A stretch of 8,143 nucleotides of DNA from Candidatus Aminicenantota bacterium (GCA_024644125.1 JAHELQ010000223.1:1-8143), one strand, 5' to 3'. Counted from the stretch's first letter, positions 1-8,000 are shown. Numbers and translations are program-made. Notes: generated by a model not told the origin, from the letters alone.

Positions 1-1
1 C

Positions 2-2173
2 AATACCCGCATTATTATACTGGACAAGAACGGCCAGGTCTCGGCCGCCGGCGCCAAAGGGGAGATCTATATTCGCACCCCCTATCGCACCCTCGGCTAT
101 CTCAACAATCCCGAAGCTACCGCCGAATCTTTTATTCCCAACCCGTTCGGCAAGAACCCCGACGATATCGTTTACAAAACCGGCGATTTGGGCCGATGGC
201 TGGACGATGGCGCAATCGAATTTCTGGGGCGCGGCGACCGGCAGGTAAAGATCCGGGGCAATCGCGTCGAGATGAAAGAGATCGAGCTAGAGCTTCTTCG
301 CCACCCGGCTGTCGAACAATGCATCGTTTTAGCCCGCAAGCATGATGGCGGCGGCGAACTTTTTCTCGTAGCCTATGTCGTTTGCGCTTCCGAAGTGGCC
401 CAACGGGAATTGCGGGAATTTTTAAGACAATCGTGCCCGGACTTTTTTATCCCCGCTTATATTGTCCCGCTAGACCGTATTCCTTTAAATTCCAACAACA
501 AAGTGGATACCAGGGCGTTGCCGGATCCGTCGAAGAATGACGGCGAAGCGTTCATCGTTCCCCAAACTCCTACGGAGAAAGTGTTGGCCAGGATTTGGTG
601 CGATTTGTTTTACCGGGACCGGGTGGGAGTGGACCAGGATTTTTTCAACCTCGGCGGCCACTCCCTCACGGCGGTCACACTGTGCGCCCGGATATTGAAA
701 GAATTTCGGGTGGATGTCCCGTTGCGCGATGTATTTGACCGGCCCACAGTCCGGCTACAGGCACAGTTGATCGACGCGCTCGATAAAAGTGCATTTTCCG
801 CGGTGGAGCCGGTGGAGGATAGGGAATACTACCCCCTGTCCAACGCCCAGGAGCGGATGTTCGTGGCGGCTCAATTGCGGGCGGATGCCACTGATTACAA
901 CATGACAGCCATCCGGATCATCGAGGGAAAACTCGATGTCCTCCAGTTGCAAGAGGCGTTCCAGATGTTGGTCCTTCGTCATGACACATTGCGCACCGCG
1001 TTTGTGGTTATCGACGGGCAACCGTCGCAATGGGTGCGGCGGAGAGTGGACTTCGCTGTGGAAGTTCTGGATATCCAGGACTCGTGCGCACGGTTTGGAG
1101 AAGATGAAGCTCTGGATAAGATCCTGGAAGATTTTATCCGGCCCTTCTCATTGGACGGGGCGCCTCTCTTGAGGGTACGTCTGGCGCAGTTGGGGCATGA
1201 GCGGCACGCGTTGTTCTATGACCTACACCATATCATTTCCGACGCCGTGTCGCTGATGGTGTTGGGGGAAGAATTTCTCGAACTATACCACCGGCGACCC
1301 TTGCCGCGGTTGAGGCTCCAATACCGGGATTTTTCCCTCTGGCAAGCGGGGAGCCTTCACTCCGATTATTGGCTCGGTCTTTATTCTGGAAACATTCCGG
1401 AGCGGAGGATACCGGTGGATTTCCCGGACGCCCCCAGATTCGGCATGAAAGAGGAGACCCTGACCTTCGAGTTGGACCAGGACATAACGGCGCGGATCCG
1501 CCGCTTCACCGGAGAGTATGGGGTCACATCCTTCATGCTGTTGGTCGCGGTGTACGCTGTACTATTGGCCCGGTATTCCGGGCAGCAGGACATCGTGATC
1601 GGCGTTCCCGTGGCGGGGCGGAATCACGCCGACCTGGAACGGATTATCGGGATGTTCGTCAATATTTTGCCGTTGCGTCTCGATGTAGAAGGCGATGCCA
1701 CGTTCGTGGAATTTGTTCACGATGTGAAGAGCCGCTGCATCGATGCCTTCGCCAACCAGGACTATCCGTTCGACGAACTGGTGCGGCAATTGGGATTGTC
1801 GCGGCAAACGGATACCAATCCGTTGTTCGACGTTGTGTTCCAGACCCATGAGGCGCCGGCGGGAGGGGAGAGTGTCGATGATAAAGATGGGGATTTGCGC
1901 ATTCTTCCTTATGAAAATCGCCGCAGCACGTCCAAATTCAGCCTGATTCTAGAGTCCTACGATATGGACGAAACATTCATCATGACCCAGCAATTCTCCA
2001 CAGCGCTATACAAACGGTCCTCCGTCCAGGAGATGATCCGTATCTACTCCGATATTCTAGGTCAGGCGCTGAACGACCACGCCATCCGGTTGCGGGACAT
2101 TCGGACCGGAGAAGAATCTCGAGTCCAGCTCTCCAATGTGCTGCCGGACGATCTGGATAATTTTGATTTTTAA
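2..2173 (+). CDS. Nonribosomal peptide synthetase, 3' part (A-PCP-C), 5'-truncated
   Basis: This is the last 723 residues of a multidomain NRPS; the frame is open to the left edge, so the real start lies outside. The A-domain remainder shows core motifs A6 (GEIYIRTPYRTLGYL), A7 (YKTGD, from base 173), A8 (GRGDRQVKIRGNRVE) and A10 (NSNNKVD, with NNK replacing the usual NGK but keeping the catalytic Lys). The specificity residues lie outside except this Lys, so the substrate cannot be predicted. A PCP follows with LGGHSL; the phosphopantetheine Ser codon is 662-664. A full C domain runs from about 824 to 2100: YYPLSNAQERM, HHIISDA at 1226-1246 (the family norm is HHxxxDG), GVPVAGR and IGMFVNILPLR. 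The protein ends in a C domain with no epimerase, thioesterase or reductase, so the chain must pass to another protein. The last residues, DDLDNFDF, match the tails of the next two proteins. The radical SAM gene starts 19 nt after the stop. Confidence 0.97.
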   Translation, partial: NTRIIILDKNGQVSAAGAKGEIYIRTPYRTLGYLNNPEATAESFIPNPFGKNPDDIVYKTGDLGRWLDDGAIEFLGRGDRQVKIRGNRVEMKEIELELLRHPAVEQCIVLARKHDGGGELFLVAYVVCASEVAQRELREFLRQSCPDFFIPAYIVPLDRIPLNSNNKVDTRALPDPSKNDGEAFIVPQTPTEKVLARIWCDLFYRDRVGVDQDFFNLGGHSLTAVTLCARILKEFRVDVPLRDVFDRPTVRLQAQLIDALDKSAFSAVEPVEDREYYPLSNAQERMFVAAQLRADATDYNMTAIRIIEGKLDVLQLQEAFQMLVLRHDTLRTAFVVIDGQPSQWVRRRVDFAVEVLDIQDSCARFGEDEALDKILEDFIRPFSLDGAPLLRVRLAQLGHERHALFYDLHHIISDAVSLMVLGEEFLELYHRRPLPRLRLQYRDFSLWQAGSLHSDYWLGLYSGNIPERRIPVDFPDAPRFGMKEETLTFELDQDITARIRRFTGEYGVTSFMLLVAVYAVLLARYSGQQDIVIGVPVAGRNHADLERIIGMFVNILPLRLDVEGDATFVEFVHDVKSRCIDAFANQDYPFDELVRQLGLSRQTDTNPLFDVVFQTHEAPAGGESVDDKDGDLRILPYENRRSTSKFSLILESYDMDETFIMTQQFSTALYKRSSVQEMIRIYSDILGQALNDHAIRLRDIRTGEESRVQLSNVLPDDLDNFDF

Positions 2174-2183
2174 GAAAAAATAA

Positions 2184-2190
2184 GAGGAAG
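2184..2190 (+). promoter_or_regulatory. Ribosome binding site of the radical SAM gene
   Basis: GAGGAAG stands immediately before ATG 2193 in an A-rich 19-nt gap. The close spacing to the preceding NRPS stop and the lack of a terminator fit co-transcription with NRPS-1. Confidence 0.65.
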
Positions 2191-2192
2191 CG

Positions 2193-3890
2193 ATGAATCC
2201 AAACGATCAAAAAATTCTATTGATGTTGTGTCCCTTCTGGATGCCGTTGATCCCACCGGTGGGATTGGCCTGCTTGAAAGCCTATTTGCAAGAACACGGG
2301 TATCAGGTCGAGGCGGTGGACCTGAATACCGATGAATCGTTGCGCCTCCATTACGATAATTATATGAAGGTTTTACAAGAAGGCGTTCCAAAAGACCGGC
2401 AAGGCAATTTCCATAGTATCGCCCAGGATGTGTTGCGCAATCATTTAATGGCCCATCTGAACGCCGTTGATCCGGAGCTGTATGGCCAACTGGTCCAGGA
2501 TCTCGTTTATAAGACATTTTACACTGAATTTGATCGGGAACGCGTTGACCGGCTCTCAGGCCACGGGGAAAACTTTTTTGGCCGGTTGGAGCAGGTTGTG
2601 AGGGATATTATCCGGCGACAGAAGCCGTCGATACTGGGATTGTCCGTGTACAGCGGAACTCTTCCCGCGTCGCTATTCACAGGGAAACTGGCAAAAGAGA
2701 TCGATCCCAATCTAAAGATCGTTGTCGGCGGCGGTGTGTTCGCCGACCAATTGGCCATCGACACCCCCAATTATCACAGCTTTTTGACCTATGGCGAAGA
2801 ATGGCTCGATGCAGTCGTCATCGGCGAAGGCGAGCAATTGTTCTTGAGGTTTTGCAATGGGGAATTGCCATCCGATCGCAAGGTCTTCTCTATCGCGGAC
2901 CTGGGCGAGAAAAGACTCGATATCAAATCGGCCCCGCTACCGGATTTTTCCAACTTTGATTGCAACCGCTATTCTACGATGTCTTCGTATACATCCCGGA
3001 GTTGCCCCTTCCAATGCAGCTTTTGTAGTGAAACTCTCCAATGGGGAAAATACCGCAAAAAAACCGGCCGTCAAATAGTCTCTGAATTGCGGCAATTGTA
3101 TCGGCAGCATCAGTTCCAGTTGTTTTATATGTGCGATTCGTTGCTCAATCCAGTGATGGATGATGTGGCGGTTGCCATGGGGGAAGAGGAAATCCCGATT
3201 TATTGGGATGGTTGTCTGCGGGCGGACCGCCACGTGTGTGACCAAAAGAACGCCATGCGTTGGCGTAGAGGCGGTTATTACAGGGCGCGAATGGGGATGG
3301 AAAGTGGCTCCGAGAGGGTGCTGGACATCATGGGCAAGAGAATCACTGTCCAACAAATCAGAGAGGCGTTGGTGAGTCTCGCCTCGGCTGGAATTAAAAC
3401 CTCCACTCTGTGGCTTATCGGTCACCCGGGTGAAACCGAGGAAGATTTCCTGCAAACCCTTGATCTGATCGCGGAATGTAAAGACTTTATATATGACGCC
3501 GAAGGCACGCCATTCTGGTATTTTTTATCCCAACAACCGGGATCCGCCGATTGGAATAGAAACAATCCTCATCGATTGCTCTATCCCGACTGGGCATCGG
3601 ATATGTTGGTAGTGCAAACCTGGATCCTTGACGCCGAACCTCCGCGGGAGATTATTTATCAGAGGCTCAACCGTTTTGTCCGGCACCTGGACAAACTGGG
3701 AATCCCCAATCCATATTCCCTAAAAGATGTGTTCCGGGCGGATACCCGTTGGCAAGGACTTCATAAAAACGCGGTCCCGCCCTTGATCGATTTTTCAAAT
3801 AAAGAACGCCCTATCGTCGAATGCCTGGATATAAAAGATCTGGTGGTGATGGGCCCGCCTCCTGAAGAAGATGGGGATTTTGATTTTTAA
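2193..3890 (+). CDS. B12-binding-type radical SAM enzyme, probable NRPS tailoring
   Basis: A 565-aa protein of cobalamin-dependent radical SAM layout. The N-terminal part has the features of a B12-binding Rossmann domain: IPPVGLACLKAYL near the start, VVGGG at residues 177-181 and VVIGEGE at 208-214. An insertion of roughly 90 residues, rich in charged residues, sits after the first strand-helix unit. The [4Fe-4S] motif is CPFQCSFC, Cys 271, 275 and 278 (CxxxCxxC). GMESGSE at 368-374 and LIGHPGE further on are typical of the radical SAM barrel. Family members perform C-methylations at unactivated carbons, ring contractions and other radical rearrangements; the actual reaction here is unknown. 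The start is supported by a purine-rich GAGGAAG just upstream. Its position between two NRPS genes suggests it acts on a carrier-bound or released peptide. The last residues, PPPEEDGDFDF, form an unstructured-looking tail shared with its neighbours. The radical SAM assignment is certain; cobalamin dependence is likely. Confidence 0.93.
   Translation: MNPNDQKILLMLCPFWMPLIPPVGLACLKAYLQEHGYQVEAVDLNTDESLRLHYDNYMKVLQEGVPKDRQGNFHSIAQDVLRNHLMAHLNAVDPELYGQLVQDLVYKTFYTEFDRERVDRLSGHGENFFGRLEQVVRDIIRRQKPSILGLSVYSGTLPASLFTGKLAKEIDPNLKIVVGGGVFADQLAIDTPNYHSFLTYGEEWLDAVVIGEGEQLFLRFCNGELPSDRKVFSIADLGEKRLDIKSAPLPDFSNFDCNRYSTMSSYTSRSCPFQCSFCSETLQWGKYRKKTGRQIVSELRQLYRQHQFQLFYMCDSLLNPVMDDVAVAMGEEEIPIYWDGCLRADRHVCDQKNAMRWRRGGYYRARMGMESGSERVLDIMGKRITVQQIREALVSLASAGIKTSTLWLIGHPGETEEDFLQTLDLIAECKDFIYDAEGTPFWYFLSQQPGSADWNRNNPHRLLYPDWASDMLVVQTWILDAEPPREIIYQRLNRFVRHLDKLGIPNPYSLKDVFRADTRWQGLHKNAVPPLIDFSNKERPIVECLDIKDLVVMGPPPEEDGDFDF
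3877..3890 (+). repeat. 14-nt gene-end sequence shared with NRPS-1 (2160-2173)
   Basis: ATTTTGATTTTTAA, including the stop codon, occurs identically at the end of NRPS-1 (2160-2173) and of the radical SAM gene. It encodes F-D-F-stop in both. The PP-loop gene encodes the related F-A-F with different codons (TTC GCA TTT TGA). The likeness is therefore better explained by selection on the protein tail than by a DNA element alone. Confidence 0.7.
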
Positions 3891-3895
3891 TATAA

Positions 3896-3901
3896 AAGGA
3901 G
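3896..3901 (+). promoter_or_regulatory. Ribosome binding site deciding the PP-loop gene start
   Basis: AAGGAG lies 8 nt before ATG 3910. It favours that start over the in-frame ATG at 3871, which sits inside the end of the radical SAM gene with no SD before it. The choice also puts the conserved CSTC motif right at the N-terminus, as is usual in this family. Confidence 0.8.
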
Positions 3902-3909
3902 AGTCAGAA

Positions 3910-5001
3910 ATGGTTGTGTGTTCAACGTGTGTGTTACCGGAGTCTTACCCTGGGATACAGTTTGATGAAGACGGGGTATGCAATTTGTGCCGACAGCATA
4001 TGGCGGGAGCCGCTTCTACCGCCGGAAGTTTTTCCTGTGAAGAGGATTTGCTGGAAGTTCTCGCCGGTTGGAAGGATAAGTCGAGAAAATACGATGTATT
4101 GGTACCCGCCAGCGGGGGAGTGGACAGTAGTTTTGCCCTCGTCAAATTGGTCGAGACATATGGCTTGAGGCCTCTGGTCTATCACAATGACCACGGATAT
4201 GAAGACCCAACGGCTACTGAAAATGTACGGAAGTTGTGCCGGAAATTGAATGTGGATCTCATTTTCTGGCAGTATGATACGCCTTTTATGAAGAAACTCT
4301 GGAAATACTTGAACGGCAATTATCTCGAAGATACCAGCGCATGTTATATTTGCGGCAATATGCTGTATCTCAATGCCATTGAATTGGCCTGCAGGTTTGA
4401 TATTCCCCTGGTGGTCAACGGGTATTCCAAAGGGCAAGCCGACTTGATTTCCGATAAAGAGCAGGGGCGGCGGCGATTTGAGAATATGATGGCGTTGATG
4501 GCCCATGACCGGGATTTTTTCAATGAATTGACCCGCAAATACGAATACCTGGGCAGGCAAAAAATCTTTGAAAAAAGAGGCGATCTTGAACATCCGGGGC
4601 AGAAAGACCGGATTTTGGTTCTGCCGTTTTTTGTATTTCAATTTTACAAAACCGACAAGCAATTCTTGAAAGAGGAATGCCGACGCCGGTTCGATTGGCA
4701 ACCTCAGGAGACCAATTATCCCAGGCGGACCACCAATTGCCGGATGATATGGCTCAACACTCACATGGATTTGAAAAAAATGGGCTATTCCGTATATCAT
4801 GCGGAATATTCACGTTTGATCAGAGAGGGGGAAATCACCAGAGAGCAGGCTCTCGAAGATCTGGAATTCTCTCCCCCGGGAAACATCGTCCAGACGCTGG
4901 CGGATGAGATCGGCGTGGATATTCACCGCAATCCTGCGCCTTTTCGGAAGGTGGAAGTACCGGCGCCCGAACTGGGAGAAGAAGACGATTTCGCATTTTG
5001 A
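3910..5001 (+). CDS. PP-loop ATPase, N-acetyl sugar amidotransferase-like
   Basis: A 363-aa protein of the PP-loop (adenine nucleotide alpha hydrolase) superfamily. The N-terminus has paired zinc-finger-like cysteines, CSTC (4-7) and CNLC (24-27), around the PGIQFDEDGVC signature typical of the WbpG/PseA-type N-acetyl sugar amidotransferase family. The ATP-binding PP-loop is SGGVDSS at 68-74. A further CYIC pair (145-148) lies in the middle, where the family often has a metal-binding cysteine pair. Family members adenylate a carbonyl and replace its oxygen with nitrogen from a glutaminase partner; sulfur-inserting relatives in the superfamily make thioamides (CtaC in closthioamide biosynthesis). 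No HisH/HisF-like ammonia supplier and no sugar gene is seen here, so LPS modification is unlikely, and amide, amidine or thioamide formation on the peptide is possible. The chosen ATG has AGGAG 8 nt upstream; an in-frame ATG 39 nt earlier lies inside the previous gene. The tail reads PELGEEDDFAF, like its neighbours. Confidence 0.9.
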   Translation: MVVCSTCVLPESYPGIQFDEDGVCNLCRQHMAGAASTAGSFSCEEDLLEVLAGWKDKSRKYDVLVPASGGVDSSFALVKLVETYGLRPLVYHNDHGYEDPTATENVRKLCRKLNVDLIFWQYDTPFMKKLWKYLNGNYLEDTSACYICGNMLYLNAIELACRFDIPLVVNGYSKGQADLISDKEQGRRRFENMMALMAHDRDFFNELTRKYEYLGRQKIFEKRGDLEHPGQKDRILVLPFFVFQFYKTDKQFLKEECRRRFDWQPQETNYPRRTTNCRMIWLNTHMDLKKMGYSVYHAEYSRLIREGEITREQALEDLEFSPPGNIVQTLADEIGVDIHRNPAPFRKVEVPAPELGEEDDFAF

Positions 5002-5028
5002 ACAGAAAAACCGCATAGATAAAATTCC

Positions 5029-5043
5029 GAGGAGGACAACATT
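5029..5043 (+). promoter_or_regulatory. Strong Shine-Dalgarno followed by ATT start codon
   Basis: GAGGAGG at 5029-5035 is a near-perfect anti-SD match. Five bases (ACAAC) separate it from ATT at 5041, the position where a start codon is expected. The NRPS-2 frame contains no ATG, GTG or TTG between its upstream stop (TAA 5020-5022) and GTG 5071. AUU starts are real but rare, as in E. coli infC. A sequencing or assembly change of ATG to ATT is the main alternative. Confidence 0.6.
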
Positions 5044-8000
5044 CATCAAAATATTCATGTAACCAGTGATGTGGCCCTGCGGGCCAGCCATTTCAATAAA
5101 GAACGGGATTATTGGCTGAAGTCGTTGTCTGATGATCCGGCGAAGACTGTGATTCCGTACGATTGCGAAGAAGGGGCTGATTCCGCCGGTCATGACTTGG
5201 GGCGGGTGGAGTTGGCTCTCGATCTTCGGTTGCAGCAGCGTTTGATCGGCATGAGCAACGGGTCGGATTTGCGCCTCTTCATTATATTGACAGCGTGCTG
5301 GATGGGGCTGCTCCATAAATATACCGGCGAAACTGCCATCATGACCGGAACCACCGCCCTCCAACAGGAAAACGAAGCGGAATTCGTCAATACAGTGACT
5401 GTGCTCAAAAGTGACATCGAGGGTGGGCTTACGGTAAAGGAGCTCATTCTCAGGGCGAGAAAAGCTGTGTCCGAAGCCATCGAGAATATCAATTATCCAA
5501 TCGAGATGTTGCTCTATCAGTTGAAGTTGCCGATGGATGAGATGGATTTCCCCCTCTTTGACAGTGTGATTCTTCTCGAGAATATCCAGAATCCCTCCTA
5601 TCTGAAGGGCATCGAGCCGAAAATCTTGCTGGCGGTGAGGCAGGAAGGCGGCGTGCTGGCAGGAGAATTGCGGTATCGCCGGGAATTTTATCGCGATGAA
5701 ACCATGCGCCGGGTAGGCGGCTGTTTGCGCAATTTTATGAATGAGGCGCTGTTTGATGTGGAGCGGAAGCTTCGCGATGTAGGCATTGTATCGCCCGAAG
5801 AGAAAGAACTCCTGGTGCGGGAATGGAACGGCACATCCAGGGATTTTCCCCTTCGAGACACGCTGGACGCGGTATTTCGCCGCAAAGCAGAAGAGCATCC
5901 CCACCGGGTTGCGGTCGCCGATACCGCCAATCAATTGACCTACGGCGAGCTGTCTCTCCAGGCTTCACTCATCGCAGCCCAACTGCGACTGAAAGGAATT
6001 GGTCCCGGAACCGTGGCTGCGGTGATGGTGGAACGCTCGGTGGAGATGATTTCCGCGGTTCTTGGGGTTGTCTTGTCTGGAGCGGCATATATGCCGGTTG
6101 ACCCAACCTACCCCCGGGAACGGATTCTTTATGTGTTGAGAGACAGCGGCGCCAGGGGGTTGGTGACTCAACGGAGCATGGCCTCGTGGAAGGAAAAAAT
6201 CGATACTGTGATTGTTGACGAAGAGGGCGAGCTGTCTCTTCTTTCTCACGATGGAGGCGATCCTCCATCGTATGGCGATCCCGCCTATGTCATCTACACC
6301 TCCGGCTCCACGGGCAGGCCCAAAGGGGCGATCGTCGCTCACGCCAACGCCTTGAATCTGGTGTGCGGATTGCGGGAAATCATCTACCGGAAGTATCGTT
6401 CCCATCTCAATGTGGCGTTGTTGGCCCCCTATTTTTTTGACGCGTCGGTGCAACAAATCTTCGCGACCCTATTGTATGGGCATAAGTTGTGCATTGTTCC
6501 CGAGGAATGGCGGGGAGACGGCGAAAAGATTTTGTACTTCTACAACAAATACTGTGTTGAAATCTCGGATGGAACGCCGATTCATATTCGCTTGATGGTT
6601 GAGGCGATGGGAGGGATGACTGTCGATTGTCCTATCCGCCATTTATTGATCGGCGGCGAACCATTGCCCCAAAAAGCCACGGCCCGGTTCTTGCATTCTT
6701 TCAATGGTTCCGCACCGGTGATCACCAATGTGTATGGCCTGACCGAATGCGCGGTAGACAATATCGCGTGCGATGTGACTGTGGAAAATATAGATGGATT
6801 CGAGCGAATTCCCATCGGCGCTCCATTGCCGAATCAAACTGCCTATGTGCTGGGAGTGGACGACACTCTCATCCCGGTGGGAGTGGCGGGAGAATTATGC
6901 GTCGGCGGCCCCAGTGTCGGTTGCGGTTATTTGAACCGCCCGGAATTGACGCTCGATAAATTCTACCGGGATCCTTTCCGCGAAGGGGAACTGCTCTACC
7001 GTACCGGCGACCTTGCACGGTACGGCGGCGATGGTGTCATCGAACTCATCGGCCGCAAGGATTTCCAGGTGAAAATCCGTGGCTTCCGCGTGGAATTGGG
7101 TGAAATCGAGGCTCAACTCCTCAAACATCCCGAGGTGACGGAAGCTGTTGTGCTTGCCCGGATGGATGAGGCGATCCAACAATTGTATTTATGCGCTTAT
7201 TGTGTAACTGGTACGGAACTCACCAGCGCGGGCATCAAAGAGTTTTTGGGGGTTAGTTTACCGGATGCGGTGATCCCCTCGCGTTATGTGTGGCTTGATA
7301 AAATGCCCGTGACATCCAACGGCAAAGTGGATCGCAAGGCTTTACCGCAATTTGAATCGGCGCTGGAAGCCGGAGATTATACGGCGCCCCGCAACCGGAT
7401 GGAGAAGATGCTGACGGAGATCTGGGCGTCGGTACTGGGAATGGACGCTGCGCGCATCGGTATCGATGACGACTTCTTCGACCTGGGAGGGCATTCTCTG
7501 AAGGCGGCGATTCTCACCTCCCGGATCCATCAGGAATTGCAGGTCAAAGTGGCGTTGGCTGAAATTTTCCGACTGCCCACCATCCGGCAATTGGCGGAAT
7601 CCTTCGACAACGGATCGGGGCCCCGGTACAACGCGGTAGAGGTTGCTGAACAGAGGGATTATTACCCTCTGACCCCTTCCCAGGCGCAGATCTATATCCA
7701 ACAGGTGATGGAGCCGGAGAGCACAGCTTACAATCTGCCGCTGATCGGATTGTTGGAAGGGACACTGGACATTGGGAAGATGCAGAATGTCTTCCGTCGC
7801 ATTATCGAGCGTCATGAAGGATTCAGAACGTCGTTTCATTTGATGGATGAAATCCCGGTACAGCGTGTGCATCCCTATATTGAATTTGCCGTTCACATTT
7901 TCGAAGCGAGTGATACATCGGCGAGGGGCGTGATCGAGTCCTTCCTCGAGGCCTTCACTCTCGATTGTCCGCCGCTCTTGCGGGTGGGAGTCGTTTCGTT

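Noticed and set aside
1369..1851. 160-codon + strand open frame inside NRPS-1
   Set aside because: It is out of frame with an unmistakable C domain, with low-complexity Arg/Gly-rich translation.
3871..3909. N-terminal extension of the PP-loop protein from ATG 3871
   Set aside because: This ATG lies inside the radical SAM tail codons without an SD, and the extension precedes the family's usual N-terminal CxxC. ATG 3910 has a good SD.
3934..4800. 288-codon open frame on the - strand
   Set aside because: It lies wholly opposite the PP-loop gene and has no domain signature.
5002..5040. Possible promoter or terminator between the PP-loop gene and NRPS-2
   Set aside because: The 39-nt gap holds only an A-rich stretch and the SD. 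There is no inverted repeat and no convincing -35/-10 pair.
5041..5100. Frameshift or truncation as the cause of the half-C domain
   Set aside because: The missing N-lobe would need about 450 more bases upstream, which are occupied by the PP-loop gene. The remaining frame is clean and begins right after a strong SD, so a designed short N-terminus fits better than decay.
4810..5934. Long 374-codon open frame on the - strand
   Set aside because: It spans the end of the PP-loop gene and the start of NRPS-2, both with clear family motifs on the + strand, and its translation shows no recognisable domain. It is an antisense shadow.
6249..6270. Hairpin as a transcription terminator
   Set aside because: No U-rich tract follows, and it lies in the middle of an intact NRPS coding region.
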